From the NCBI GenBank assembly GCA_949152475.1, contig OX424561.1, positions 43,800,802 to 43,864,801 on the forward strand: DNA of 64,000 nt, written 5' to 3'. The translations under genes were made by a program, and so were the position numbers. The notes beneath the pieces were generated by a model that saw only the letters and a list, made by a program, of their open reading frames with translations, did no database searches and had not been told where the DNA came from. The DNA is from Terebella lapidaria. Lineage: Eukaryota > Annelida > Polychaeta > Terebellida > Terebellidae. This document shows positions 30,354 through 43,460 of the stretch, one piece after another (position 1 is the stretch's first letter; every line of letters starts with the position of its first letter).

Positions 30354-30691
30354 CCCAAATTTTAATTGTAAATTTGCCGTTTATTGTTATTACTCACCTC
30401 TAAACTACTACATGCTCCTTTTCGATCCTTTGGATCGTTCTGGATAGAAATTCGCGTACTGAAAGCAAGGCACGATCGTCTGCCTGCATGACTCGAGCGC
30501 TCCTTTTGCCGCCAATACCGCCGCGCATATGCGCGCGCAGCTGTGCAGAAGCTTCACTTTTCTGTCCAAAAAATGACAAAAGGAAGCCCCTAGCACAAAA
30601 CTGGCGGGGATGGATGAGAGGGCCGTTACAGTAGTAGTTTAGAGGTGAGTAATACCAATAAACGGCAAATTTACAATTAAAATTTGGGAAG
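30351..30691. repeat. 61-bp inverted repeat around the left DIRS terminal repeat
   Basis: TTCCCAAATTTTAATTGTAA...TAAACTACTAC at the left is inverted as GTAGTAGTTTA...CAATTAAAATTTGGGAA at the right, with about 217 bp between, which include the left terminal repeat. Possibly a small non-autonomous derivative or a rearranged end of the element. Confidence 0.65.
30400..30556. repeat. Left inverted terminal repeat of the DIRS-type element
   Basis: CTAAACTACTACATGCTCCT...GAATTTCGCGTACTGAAAGCA-like sequence to CTGTGCAGAAGCTT is the inverse of 36910-37064, with few mismatches and a small length difference. Rich in CG and in the palindrome GCGCATATGCGC. Confidence 0.8.
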
Positions 30692-31204
30692 CTTATTTTA
30701 TACATCACAATTCTAAACTACTACATGTTCCTTAGAATCAAAGGATAGGCGGTGGAACAGTTGTGCTAGAGAGTCATGAAAACAGACGATAGTCTTGATT
30801 TCAAGCGAATCGCTAAAATGTTACATTTTCGATATATCTTTAGTAAATAATAAATATACTCACCTACCGGTGCGATCGCTTGCCTCCGACATGCACGAAT
30901 TTCTTCTTCACCCCATCGGTGGAAAACGGTACTCTACTTGAGACCGTAACACAAATAACTCAAACACAAGCACAAAGTGTTGCTATATACACGTGCATTT
31001 TAGAACCAAGACTTTTCTGTCCTGCTGGTTCAAACCACAGCCTGCGCTATGACCAGCGGACCTTTTTTAAATCTGGACGACTGGTCCTGAAGTTCGGCAG
31101 CATTGGACAGATAGAACCCGATGAATGTCATGAAATCAGTCCACATTCCGGCTCTCACGATATATTCCAACGGAATATTCAACCTGGCCGCCAAAGACAT
31201 CAAG

Positions 31205-32325
31205 ATGTAAGAATCAATCTATTACCACCAATAGTCAGATTTTGATAATGCCAATAACAAACGTAATATACAACATTTTGCAATAGAAACAAAGCCCGAC
31301 CAAACAGTTTATCCAAATACACACTGGCGTCATCAGGGGCAGACAGTGTGTTAAATGTAGTTGTTTCTACTGTACACATGATGGAATTAGTATGCAACTG
31401 CCCAACAACCTATGAAAATAATTTAGAAATCTGAAACAAACCCCATGGAATAGATATATGACAAGTACATAAGTACCTAATAACAAGCCAGAAGGCTACT
31501 GAGTTGATGGTATCCTCGGGGACAGATTTAACGTCCGCCAGCAGTGACACCGACTCAGTGGTATGAATGTAAGAATCGATCTATTACCACCAATAGTCAG
31601 ATTATGATAATGCCAATAACAAACGTAATATACAACATTTTGCAATAGAAACAAAGCCCGACCAAACAGTTTATCCAAATACACACTGGCGTCATCAGGG
31701 GCAGACAGTGTGTTAAATGTAGTTGTTTCTACTGTACACATGATGGAATTAGTATGCAACTGCCCAACAACCTATGAAAATAATTTAGAAATCTGAAACA
31801 AACCCCATGGAATAGATATATGACAAGTACATAAGTACCTAATAACAAGCCAGAAGGCTACTGAGTTGATGGTATCCTCGGGGACAGATTTAACGTCCGC
31901 CAGCAGTGACACCGACTCAGTGGTATGAATGTAAGAATCAATCTATTACCACCAATAGTCAGATTTTGATAATGCCAATAACAAACGTAATATACAACAT
32001 TTTGCAATAGAAACAAAGCCCGACCAAACAGTTTATCCAAATACACACTGGCGTCATCAGGGGCAGACAGTGTGTTAAATGTAGTTGTTTCTACTGTACA
32101 CATGATGGAATTAGTATGCAACTGCCCAACAACCTATGAAAATAATTTAGAAATCTGAAACAAACCCCATGGAATAGATATATGACAAGTACATAAGTAC
32201 CTAATAACAAGCCAGAAGGCTACTGAGTTGATGGTATCCTCGGGGACAGATTTAACGTCCGCCAGCAGTGACACCGACTCAGTGGTATGAATGTAAGAAT
32301 CAATCTATTACCACCAATAGTCAGA
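31205..32325. repeat. 362-bp segment repeated three times
   Basis: Copies starting at 31205, 31567 and 31929 are almost identical, and a fourth stops after about 35 bp. Each contains the same minus-strand open stretch with TVETTTFNTLSAPDDASVY, of unknown meaning. The exact period and low divergence indicate a recent local amplification inside the element. Confidence 0.9.
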
Positions 32326-32428
32326 TTGGTGGTATCTGATCATTAATACTTTTCAGGTGGTATCACATATTGGTGGTATCACATATTAATACTTTTAATA
32401 TGTGATAATATATTGGTGGTATCACATA

Positions 32429-33577
32429 TTAATACTTTTCAGATGCACATATTAGCCACATCCCGAAGATGTGTCGGATTTGGTGGGACGATACTTTGTA
32501 AGTCACTTGATCGTCAGCACCTGACTCCGCATAGACAGTCCTCACTACAACCTTCACCCATCTGGATAGTGTAGCTGTGGAGATATCCGTAGCCCTATAG
32601 GGCTGATAGGAAATGAATAATCGCTTACGATCTTTCCTGATCGATCTGGTACGATCAATGTAAATTTTCAGCACTCTGACCGGGCACAAGAGTGCGTCCG
32701 GCTAATTCCATCCTACGTAACCGCCGAGTGACGGAATTACGATAGGGGAGAATGCTTTCCGACCTCAACTGCAGCACATGTTTTAGGCATAAAATCACGT
32801 ATTGGGTATAAGGAAACGGAACCATCTGCGCCAAATGCCACTCGCGAAATGTTGATCGCTGCGACATCTGAGCGTCTTCGACCACTTGCTAGCATGACTA
32901 GCAAGAAAGTCTTAGGAGTTAACCTCTGCAAGGAAACTTCCTTGAGAGGCTCAAAAAGGTGCTTTAGTAAGACAATATAGCACAAAAGCCATGTCCCAAT
33001 CCATGAGAGTAGGAACTCCCGTAGCCTTTGCGTCCTAAAGGACGCCAATAGATCAGCAAGGAAACGATTATTAAATTAAATCGATCCCCCTTGCACGGAA
33101 TACAGGGCCAAACATGGACCTGTATCCCTCGATCGTAGTAGGCTTCAAATTAAGCGTATCAAAGAGATAGCAGAGAAAGTCTAGCACTGCATTCAGAGGG
33201 GCAGAGAGCGGATCAATGCGCCTTCCGTTACACCAACGTACGAATACTCTCCATTTAGCTTCATACGTTTTAGAGGAGGATCTCCTATTCTTTCTCGTGA
33301 GACACCTGCTGAGAAAATCCTGCCTCCTGGTAGGATCGCTCGATAGCTTCCACACTATCGAGTGAAAATGTCCCACCCCGGCTGCTTCAGCAACCTGTTC
33401 CCGATCGGGAGGACCCCAGGTACATCGATCAGGAGAGACAATAGTAGCGGGAACCACGCCTGCATCGGCCAGCATGGCGCCACCAACAGAATCTCGCACT
33501 GAGACCTGGCTACTTTGTGCAGCACTTCCGTTAGAAAACAGGTTGGCGGGTACGCATACCTGTACATCCCGTCCCAC
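32429..33577 (-). pseudogene. DIRS-type tyrosine recombinase region
   Basis: Overlapping minus-strand reading frames contain KTYEAKWRVFVRWCNGR, LNAVLDFLCYLFD, TPKTFLLVMLASGRRRSD, CPVRVLKIYIDRT and SSHQIRHIFGMW, following the order of phage-type tyrosine recombinases in DIRS elements. It is broken in a few places. This enzyme integrates a circular intermediate in the family. Confidence 0.7.
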
Positions 33578-34956
33578 GACTGGGACATCGCGTCCATAGC
33601 CATTGAGGAAAAGACCAGGGGCTTGTGATTCCGAGAGGTTGCGAATAGGTCTATATCGGTGTCCCGAACGCCTGACAAATGCGACGAAACACCCCCGGAT
33701 GTAAACTCCATTCCGTGCCTATGATCTTGTCATTGCAACACTAGACACCATTGAATGGGTCTGAGGAAGCACCTGCCGAACAGCAGCTGCTTCTGCATTG
33801 AAGCCAACAGACCGATGATGAACAGAAACTGTCGAGCTGTGATCGACAACTGCGTCAGCGCGACATCCATCACCGCAATCGCCTTGAGAACTCTCTTCCT
33901 CGGAGGAAGAGCTACTCCTCGATCTAGATCGTAATCCACCCCGACATACTCGAATCTCTGAGTCGGAGACAGATGAGACTTTGCCCATCTGGGGATCCAG
34001 CCTAGACTGGTCGCCAACCTGAGGACGAACCCGGATTGCTCTATAGCTTAGTCGGGGATTCGGCTATGATTAGCCAATTGTTGATGTAATGGTGGAATTG
34101 AATTCCAACCGATTGAAACCTGGCTGCCATCGCCCTTACAATACGGGTGAACATGTAAGGTGCGGTGGCTACTCCAAAGGGAAGCACTCTGAACTGATAC
34201 ACCGAGCCCTCGAAAGTGAACTTGAGGTATTGCCGATCGTCTGGGTGTATGGGCACATGCAAGTACGCGTCCTTGACGTCAATACTGACTGCAGACTTGC
34301 CCTCGGACAGAGCTTTTTGAACGGAAAGCGCCAACTCCAACTTGAACCTGGGTATGATCAGGAATTTGTTGGGGTTTGACAAGTCGAAAACAGGACGCCA
34401 CCCGCCAGTCTTTTGCGGCACTAGGAAGATGAGAGAATAAAATCCCCTTTTCTCTAGCAACTGCTGCACCTCGTGCTGCAGGAGCTGAAACTTTTCCCGA
34501 TCGCCGAGCACAGGGAAGAACCACGCTTTTGGTTCTGATCGGTGGCTTTCCAGCCTCCCATCTGAAGGTGAGACCGAACTTCACCCATGCCACGACTGAA
34601 TTGTCTGATGACGCCAGATCATTCCAGTTCCGAATGAACTGAGCCAGGCGCCCCCCGACTGGACCAGGTTGTGAAACATCGAATTCCGAAAGAACTGAAT
34701 CCTCCACAGAGCCTACGATTCCCTGCAACAAGTCACTTCTTAGTAGAAGATTTCCCCTTGCCTTCAAATCGTCCACCCCCTTTGCCTCCACACTTGCCAC
34801 CCCCTTGAGGAGGGGGAGGCTGCACCCCCCGAAAGGGTGGCTGCATGGAAGCGGGTGCATGTGGTGCCTGGGGTTGGGCAGGCTTCTGACCCTTGGTCTT
34901 CTTGCCTGTTCGAGACCCCTCCGACTTCCCGAGCAAAGCCTTGGCCATAGCCTCAT
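33355..34956 (-). pseudogene. DIRS-type reverse transcriptase / RNase H region
   Basis: GWRPVFDLSNPNKFL, SVDIKDAYLHVPIHPDDRQ-like and YQFRVLPFGVATAPYMFTR segments identify a DIRS/Gypsy-side reverse transcriptase. Downstream come the connection and RNase H region and a DIDLFATSRNHKPLVF block typical of the RNase H end in DIRS elements. Broken in several places. Confidence 0.7.
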
Positions 34957-35731
34957 CCCGAAGATGTTCCCGCATGACGGAAATATCCGACCGAGAGAAG
35001 TTGGCGTAGGTATAGCCCTGAGAAAAGTGGCCTCCCACGTAGCTCAGCGACGTCCGTAGCAGACACGTCGAGCAAACGGAGATCGGCATCACGTATGGTG
35101 AGATCCAATTGTGCACCCAGGTGCGCACTGTCACGCTCAGCAGCATGCATGAATGTTGGCGCGACTCCCCTCCTCCAGATCCGCCTCGTCAACAAACTCC
35201 TGTACCACAGTGGTCAGGTGATCTGTCAACGAAAGCTGTCCCATCAACTGATGAGACAGAGTCTGCCAGTGAGAAAGGCGAGCCTTTTTCACATAAGCCG
35301 ACCAGACCGTACCCTACTTCTGGGAAAGCAAGTGGAGGTTAGGGTCTTAGACAAGGACGGAAGTCTGATGTCCACCTTGGGACTCTATAGTCTGATAGGT
35401 GTCGACGACTCAGATCGAACACGGCTAGTCCGGAATGTTGACTCCACACGAGCCACATCCTTCTTAACCATAAGTTCCTTGTTAATCTTGTCGAATGACT
35501 TGACTTATGCGGGAGCCACAGGGAGCCAGATCAGCCGGCGAACTGGCGCCGACGTGAATCTACCAGTTCCCGGTGAGGGCCCTGGAGCATTGATCGGCAA
35601 GTCCATACGTCTTGCCACCGACTCCAAAGCCCACTGGAAGTTAGAACCCTCGGCCTGATTGGAAGTCTCATCCTTCGAGGAGGACGACTCCTGATCAGCT
35701 TCTGCTCGACCCCCCCCCCCCCCCACGATCA

Positions 35732-36552
35732 TTGGACCTCACAGGTCCGATCGAAGACATTGATGACCCCAAGGGTACATCAAAGGACGGACAAGGGAAT
35801 GCCTGCTCAGCGAACGCGCCTGTCCGGCGACTGACATCAGCATACACAGGACTTGAGTGGTCCTGGGGAACGATCTCAGCACCACCCGCCCGATCGTGCC
35901 CTGATCGAGGACCAAGAGCACGACCGCCAAGAGCTCGATCGGTCCCGACTGAGGGACGACGAAGGTGGAGTGCGGTTCCTTGGCCACTTTCGCCTTGGCA
36001 AAAACAGAAACCTTCTTCTTAGAAGATTTCGACTTCTTGCCAGCAGGGGGAGCAAGCTCTCCCTGTGACGAAGGGGTAGCCGAAGAACCGGCCGGGACTC
36101 CCTGTCCAAGCAGGGAAGAGAGGCCCGGCAGAAGGGGACCCTGAACGGATAACAGCGACTGTGCAAAAAACACAGGACCATGTCCTGTGTTAGCCCCAGG
36201 GGCTGACTAACACCAGACGTGATCTGAGCTGTCACAGGCGGAGCCTCCACCTCCATGGGCGACTGGCAGCCTGCGGAGATAAAGCTTCCGCAAGCCTCAA
36301 AGCATCCTGACGAGCCACCGAGGCCTCAGCATACTTTGCAGTCGCCTGCACGAAGGAAGTGGGACGCCAGAAACGGCACAGATCACACCTCAAATCCTCC
36401 ATAGATACCGGGCCATGGTCCAAACAGTCCAAACAGTCGTATTGACCAGACACTTCGGGCACGGACGTTCGTCCATGGCCCCAGTACCAAGGGAGGATTG
36501 TGAAGTCATGATCACCAAAGGGAACTAACAAGTCACAGTAACGAGCGGGCAA
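35732..36552 (-). pseudogene. Gag-like first region of the DIRS-type element
   Basis: Open minus-strand stretches at the 5' end of the element, rich in Ser, Pro, Lys and Arg, with no catalytic motif. Position before the RT suggests the gag-like ORF. A run of Cs at 35711-35724 lies at its edge. Broken. Confidence 0.45.
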
Positions 36553-36909
36553 ATAAGCAAACCTGAGACTGCACTGGAAAAGAACCCTAAGAGGACTACG
36601 AATAAATATGAATTACAGTATATGAACAATAAATATACCGTACAATATTAACGTAGAAATAATAATAGATGTAAACAACAGGTACACTATCAAGTACGAC
36701 GGGTGAACTTTAATGGGGGAACTGGCTAAACAAATCGCTGACGATCTAGCAAGTAACAAACTATCGACCAATACTTATCCAAATAGACACAAAACAATGT
36801 CTATGAACGTTGCAGGTGAAATTCCGTTAGAATATACCGCAAAAAGCTAGTTTGCAGACTAAATTCTACGAATTCATCGGGACCAAATATCCAAAGCAGC
36901 AAAAATGGC

Positions 36910-37064
36910 AAGCTTCTGTGCAGCTGCGCGCGCATATGCGCTGCGGTTTTGATCACAAAAAGAGCGCTCGAGTCATGCAGGCAGACGATCATGCCTTGCT
37001 TTCAGTACGCGAATTTCTATCCAGAACGATCCAAAGGATCGAAAAGGAGCATGTAGTAGTTTAG
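36910..37064. repeat. Right inverted terminal repeat of the DIRS-type element
   Basis: Ends GAAAAGGAGCATGTAGTAGT and carries the same GCGCATATGCGC palindrome as the left copy. Just outside, CTCTTTTTTGTATGATCTTAA (37087 region) matches sequence at 30163-30183, on the far side of the left end. Confidence 0.75.
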
Positions 37065-38370
37065 ATTGGTGTTGTATAAAATAAACTCTCTTTTTTGTAT
37101 GATCTTAAAAGGTGAGGTGAAACACTAAAACATATTTAGCACAACGGTTAATATATCATCAAAGAGTATATTTCCACCAGCAGTTCGGCTTTTTGCTGCC
37201 TGTGAGATGTTTGATCTGGGTTTGAATATCCCGCTGCCACTGTCTTAATGACCGTGGGAGCCGCCATTAATCTTCTGGGCTGTGCAGCATGCTGTGTGAC
37301 GTCACTGGCTGGGTTAGATTATCTGGGTCAGGCTGAGACCAGCTTCTGTACATACATGATAAGGGCCTAGCCCAGCGATGTACCACATAGCAAGATAGCT
37401 TCTGGTTTTCAGAAAAATGAGGAGAAAAAGCACAAGTTGCCTTGCATTGTCCCAGGATGCACAAATATTTTCTCTTAGAAAGCAAATGACCGTGTCCATT
37501 TTCATCATCCATACGTCCATGTGTAGTGAAAACTAGTGTTTGTCATGAATATTACATCAGTTGAAAAGTAGTTCAGCCCAATAACACTGCCCCTGAATAG
37601 TGCCAGTTGAGAAGTGTCTCATAACAAGATGATAATAGCACCTAACCTTTTCTCATATTTATTCTCTCATCTATCATGTCTTTATGCTCCTGTACCTACA
37701 TGTCATTATACATATTGTCATATCTGGATCAGGTTATAGTCAATGCTGTGCACATTTTAATGATAAATGAGTATTTGTTTGTGTACTTAAAAAAGGCAAG
37801 TTCATCCTTCAGCGAATCACGCTTTTTGCCCTTAGTTTTGTTTGGGATAATCGGACCAACTTGAAATTTTGTGTGTCTCAATTGGGTATTCAGCACATTC
37901 AGGGCTAATATCGTGTTTATGCCCGAACATAATGAACCTATTGTGTTGATTTGGAGTCAGATGGCATAGTCGGTGTATATTAAATATGTTTACACTGAAG
38001 CAACATATATACATCGAATAAAAGCTGATGTTTTTGCACAGACTCAGGAATTCCATGCTGGGGCTGGAATTTATACTTACTCGCTGTTGACAGGTCGCTG
38101 AGAGGTCGCAGTGAAACATAGGCCTACACATATTAACAATAATGGAAAAGAAAAAAAAACAATTGTATTAATTAATTAATTATTCGAAATCAGTGGGGGT
38201 GAATGTATGTGTATGGTTTTATTTATGTTTATGTACTTGTATACGAAATAAATAAAATAATTAAGATGACATCTGTTGAGTGACAGAGCAGGCTAACATT
38301 CACTGATGCGCGATGCGCCGCCACAGAGACAATGACCTACATGGTCAAAGGCTGGTGAATGACGGGACAT
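37065..38370. other. No gene recognised
   Basis: AT-rich sequence with scattered short open stretches lacking motifs. Nothing supportable apart from simple AT repeats near 38150-38250. Confidence 0.4.
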
Positions 38371-38374
38371 CCAA

Positions 38375-38470
38375 CACACCAGCAAAACCGACTAGCGGAA
38401 CGCGCGTCCCCTCGATCAAAGATGGCGAGCGGTAGGTTTTGCTTCGATTTGTTTTGCCGAAAAATATGGA
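38375..38470. repeat. Dispersed repeat with 'GATCAAAGATGGCGAGCGG' core (inverted relative to 57.8 kb)
   Basis: About 70 bp from CACACCAGCAAAACCGACTA to GTAGGTTTTGCTTCGA match the reverse complement of 57770-57840 and of 57990-58022/59643-59690. Includes AAAGATGGCGAGCG, which looks like a start-codon context or a YY1-type site, but no coding continuation is shared between the copies. Confidence 0.65.
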
Positions 38471-39142
38471 ATATTTTGAGTTATTTGTATGTTTTGTGTT
38501 GTATTTAGATGAAGCACATATTACTCCGGACAGCAGACATTATAAACAGGTTGTATGCCACTTAAAACGCATAAACAATGAATATTTCTTATCGCTGAAA
38601 ACCCGCACTGATTAACGGAACGCAATACAATGATTTACGGAAAGCGCCAGACAGTTTATTTCCCGATGAACGGAACGCACAAAAACCTTGTTGCATGAAA
38701 TAAATGAATAAACCAACATGTGACTCAACAAATAGGTGAAAATAACTGTTGTGCACACGTGTGTTTCTTTCATAACATCGCGGATTCCTTACCATAAAAT
38801 TAGGAATCATTTCTCAATTTAGGAAATGTATCGTGCTGAAGAACATTTCAACACGAATACCAATTTTCTCCCTGAAATAGAAATATTGCAGGCCTAAAAT
38901 TCCCAATAAAATTTGCCAGATTATGTAATATACTAGTATCAATAGTACAAGTAGGCCCTATCAAAAATTTTGTAGGTATTATTCACAAGTGTTTTTTTCT
39001 TGTTCGTTTTTATTTTTTACGTTTTGCAGGTCATTTTGAAGCCGAAAAACTTTCACCTTTGGAATTTATTTTCTCAATCATTTGTGTCACTATATGCCAT
39101 ATGTTTCGACATGGTATATGGTTTGTATCACTCTTTAAATAT

Positions 39143-39600
39143 ACAGTCATTCAGGCAGTTACGAGATTCAGGCAGTATCGAGAAATGTAAAGATTGGTAC
39201 GGTGTTAAAAATAAGAATATCTATTGTATTCCAAAGGTACTGATATTACGTTGAAACCATATCATTTGCGCTTTTATGGTGGAGAAAGAACACCATTACC
39301 GTATTTTCCTTACATGAGATTCAAGGATGAGCATATAGCAGTCGCCTTATATTTGTACCGCACAAACTGTCGTAAATCGCTCATGATGCGAAAGGCAGCT
39401 GAGAACATCCTAAAGCAATTGGATTTTTTTTATATATTTATGTTTTATAGGTATGGGGTATGTGTCGGGATTGAAATGGGAAAGTTTGAGACATCTACAG
39501 TATTTTATCAGTTAATGCTGAGTAAGAAACCTTTTGCAGAAATTCAGTCAGTTACGAGAAACGTCATTTTGGGGTGGTATCGTCGTACGCATATTATAGT
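39143..39600 (+). repeat. Fragments of the 'TTCAGGCAGTTACGAGAAAC' repeat
   Basis: At 39143-39188 the beginning and end of the repeat seen at 56500-56727 are joined directly (CAGTTACGAG|ATTCAGGCAGTATCGAG), and a further end-like piece lies near 39545. An open stretch of 142 codons at 39224-39652 spans the area but shows no known motif. Confidence 0.5.
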
Positions 39601-40122
39601 TCGATGTGGATTTGTCAGCATAGCTCCATATAAAAAATATATGATGAAATAAAAATAATATTCACGAATGTCGCAAGTGACACGTATAATTCTGTTATAT
39701 GTCAAAATATAAATTTGTGGCATTTATTTCATGTATAGCGAATTAATGGTAATGATAATTCATTGAAACATTCTACATTTATACTATCACAAAGCTTGCA
39801 TATGGAATGAAAAGGTTATCAGTAGGATGCTACGGAGTACAAAATGGAAATATCCATAGACAATACACATATATCAGTTTAGTAAATATTACTTAAATGT
39901 ATATTCTAACATGGTGACGTCACAGCGCTCTTAGCATTTCAGTCATTTCAAAAGGTGTTATATCAGTTGATATACGGCCCTAGGGCCTATATCAGATTAA
40001 CGTTTCCAGGAGCAACGACCTACAAAAACGTCATGACCGAAACAAACATGTGTAGCCATGGTAACGTTTGTTCCCGCACAATCATTTACCATGTTAGAAT
40101 AGAAATAATGTATAGATTTTTC

Positions 40123-40231
40123 GTAATTGTCTGCAAAATAAACTTCTCGGGACAGGTGATATAGCCCTCGACGCCTTCGGCGTCTCGGGACCTTATCACC
40201 TTGCCCTCGAAGTTTATTGTGCGACAATTAC
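40123..40231. repeat. 109-bp fold-back sequence
   Basis: GTAATTGTCTGCAAAATAAACTTC...GGTGATA is inverted as TTATCACC...GAAGTTTATTGTGCGACAATTAC around the centre CGACGCCTTCGGCGTC. A hairpin of this type, with an inner CTTCGG turn, also occurs near 51.7 kb. Confidence 0.75.
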
Positions 40232-40619
40232 TCCAAATCAATACATTATTCCTTAAATAATGAGACGGGGCAGGTGGGGGTGCGATAGAGGGGGAGGGGG
40301 AAACAAAGAGAGAGAGAGATAAAAAAAATGTTTGGCAGAAAATTGGCGGGAAATGTACATGGATTCAATATCCAGAAAATCAAAATCACGCAATTTGAAG
40401 TTTTAAATCTCGTTTTTTGGTACGCTCATAACAATAGGATAGTAAAATGCTAGCTACAGTCATATTAGATATCTATGGCTACAGTGTTGTATCAACGTCA
40501 CTCACCCAATGATCCAAACGAAATTACATTAGAATGTTACATGTACCGTATATATTTTGGACTTTATAAGCACGAGTTATTGGGTTAATATCCAAACTAT
40601 GTATACTTGTTTTTATAGG

Positions 40620-41020
40620 AACACGAAAAACGTCAAATAGTCCATGAGCTGAGTTGAAAATTGGTACCAACTCTAGGGACTAAAGATTGTTGTGATTTTC
40701 TGATAGACCCATGTATCTGGGAATAACATTTTTTGGCCAAAGTATGTGGAATTTTTTTTTTGAATGGCAAAAACTACAAAAAAATGCTGAAAAAAATACT
40801 TCGGTTTCATCAACAACACAGTATGGAAATATCGATAATTCCATCGATATACAACATAATGATAACATGTATGTTTTGAAATATGTCCCTATTATTCCCA
40901 CAAGTAATGATGACAACTATTGTGCATATATGTGTGTCAATATTTAAAATATTCACAAAAACATAACCCACCCCCCTAATGAAATGTAAAGTTCGTATAT
41001 GTCGTAAATATGCCATAACA
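40620..41020. repeat. Dispersed repeat, left member of an inverted pair with 55435-56020
   Basis: Shared words in the same order on opposite strands include TTGTTGTGATTTTCTGATAG, ATGTATCTGGGAAT, CTTCGGTTTCA, GATATACAACAT/ATATACAACAT and CATATATGTGTGTCAA. The right member carries extra sequence in the middle. Confidence 0.7.
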
Positions 41021-42019
41021 TATTGCTCTATGGTATGCTGCATCGTACTTTTGTTCACACAGGCGGTGTCTCTGAACTTACATGTACATATCATTTTCTA
41101 TGAAGGTCATTCGCTTGGTACAGTCAGGGTGACTGGGGAGCACGGCGAGGGCTTAAAAGTACTCATTTAAGCAAAATACAATCCATGTGTTAATCACAAC
41201 TACCCCCGTGACACTCGATTGGCGGCATCAATTTACTAAATCAATTTTAGTATCCTAAGAGTTTTCAGTCAGTTCAAATTGAGTATTAAGAATGTCAGAT
41301 AATTATAGAAATCTTCATGCAAATTTACAGCATCAGCAGGCAGAAGATAAACAGGCAACAACCTGACAACAGTCCCATTTCCATGTGAAGACTCCTACCG
41401 TTGGTGAAGGGGCCTAGGAGAGAGTTGCTTGCTGATTTCCCCATGTTTCGGCATAAATATTGAGTAATGCAACGTCTTCGGCAAAAAAAAAATGGTAATG
41501 AATGTTACCAAAAAGACACACCCGTTTTATAAATATGGCCGCCTCGCGGACTTATGGTTCCGTAATGCTGCCCCAGTGCCACCGTCGTAGCACCTCAGTA
41601 TCACCGCCATCCCCCATTAGCACATCAATGGCCCCTCAATGATGCCCCCAACAAAGTAGTACTACCGCAAATGAAAACCGTAAAATCGCCAACAAACTTG
41701 TAGTGGTAACTCAATGGAGTCGCCATGTCCTCAATGACACCGTCGTGCATCCTCCCTTGTTCCTCAGTAGCACCGTGAGTCTTATTGCAGTCACTAGTTC
41801 TGTAATTATTATACATATGTATTACCACGTATCATTACTAACAAAAAAACATAACACCATACATTTCCCAATGACAAAAAATGTCCACCGGGAGGCAAAT
41901 GTTACCCGTTGCCATCATGATGCCGAATCTACTTTTTGGACATGGGCTAACTGTTCAAATATTCACATATTTACTACTGAAAATCTTATTAAAGGGTTAT
42001 GTCAGTGGCGTACCTGATA

Positions 42020-42900
42020 TTTTTAGGCTACCGAACCTTTGTCCGATAACCTATTGCCGTGGCGTTGCGTCCGTCGTCTGTCGTTGTCATCGTGGTCGTC
42101 CGTCTACATTTATATCTTTAAAGTTTACGATCGAATCTTCCTGAAATTTTTGCACAAAAATGCCTAAAAATATTTTGAGAGGGAGAAGGTTTTTTTCGGT
42201 TTTTTTTTTTCGCAATTTTTTTTTCAAAATGGCAACCATTTTTGACGGAAATCGGCCTATTTTGGACTTTGACGGTCGTTTTCTCGAAATCTGTTCAGTA
42301 ATTTTTTTTCTCATTGATGCACAACACTCATCGTATGTACCCCTGTTACGTGTATAAGTTTCGTTGTGCTTGAATCTCTCGAAGTGGGCCATTTTGGGCC
42401 TAAACTCGGCCTAAATGGGACTTTCCCATGTTAAATTCTCCTATGCTTCATTATTGCTAATATCTCACTTAATGTTGAGATTAGAGATTATGAATCAATT
42501 GTGGGCATATAGGAAATGATATATGAGGAATATTATTGTGACCTCGAATTTGATCTTTGATCTCATTTTCAAGGTCACAGGACAAAATGGCTAATATCTC
42601 GTTTATTATCAACTTTACAGTCAAGGAATCAATTGTGGACATATTGGAAATGATGTATGCTAGATATTTTCATGACCATGAACCGGACCTTTGACCTATT
42701 TTTCAAGGTCAGAGCACAAAATGGCTAATATCTCGCATATTATCGACTTTACAGCTTAGGAATCAATTGTGGACATACTAGAAATGATATATGCTGAATA
42801 TTCTTGTGACTTTGAATAACCAATAACCTTATTTTCAAGGTCACTGGACAAAAGGCTAATACGTATATAAAATATATATAGTCTATTAACCTTTCTTAAC
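42020..42900. repeat. Dispersed repeat 'CGTTGCGTCCGTCGTC' with internal minisatellite (copy 1)
   Basis: Starts with GGCTACCGAACCTTTGTCCG, GCGTTGCGTCCGTCGT, passes a T-rich part with AAAATGGCAACCATTTTTG, and ends in three to four degenerate units of about 110-118 bp (CTAATATCTCG...CAATTGTGGACATA...TTTTCAAGGTCA). Copy 2 lies at 45540-46690 and a head fragment at 44860-44940. Confidence 0.8.
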
Positions 42901-43460
42901 CCTTGTGCTAATATTTTCAGAGGGGGCCCAACTTTTGATTATGTAATGTTGTGATACATCATGGTGTGATGTATATTATTTTTGCACAGTAATGCAGATG
43001 GTACAATATAGCGAACATAATATTCTACCACTCATCAATTCACCGAAAAGCAAAGGAGCAGCCTATACATGCTATACGGCGTGGGGTCTGGGGCCCGGTG
43101 AACGGCCCCAGAAGCCAGAGCTTTCTTCATGTGTTGTTCTGTGGTTGATTCTGAACTCTTCTCTGGCTCTGAATGGGTACTTTCAATTCTCCACAAGCAT
43201 GCAATTATCTTATCATGTTGGTATATAAGTATGTATCTCTAAACTATACATCATGTCACTTTACATAGTTCATTTCACATAACATAATTAATGAATAAAG
43301 ACACTCAATTGCCACCACACATGTGCTTTGAACGTGTACGGGCACAATGATAACAGCAATGTATAATGATAATGTTGCACAGCATCTCGATACTGAAAGC
43401 ATCAAAGTCATCAAAGTCAATACTGAAAGTCATGTTATGTAACGCTGTACTGCGGCTTAA

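Larger units (their letters stand above)
30400..37064 (-). mobile_element. DIRS-type (tyrosine recombinase) retroelement fossil
   Basis: Inverted terminal repeats of about 155 bp bound a minus-strand element. In order from its 5' side it holds a gag-like region, a reverse transcriptase with RNase H, and a tyrosine recombinase. This order with inverted ends and no integrase is characteristic of the DIRS group. The coding regions are broken in several places. The termini are still clearly similar, so I judge it moderately old rather than ancient. A triplicated segment lies inside its 3' part. Confidence 0.75.

Noticed and set aside
38420-38500. First exon of a host gene at AAAGATGGCGAGCGG
   Set aside because: The sequence is a dispersed repeat; coding continuation differs between copies, and the frame closes after about 28 codons.
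39224-39652. 142-codon plus-strand open frame as a host gene
   Set aside because: No recognisable domain, AT-rich composition like its surroundings, and it overlaps repeat fragments.
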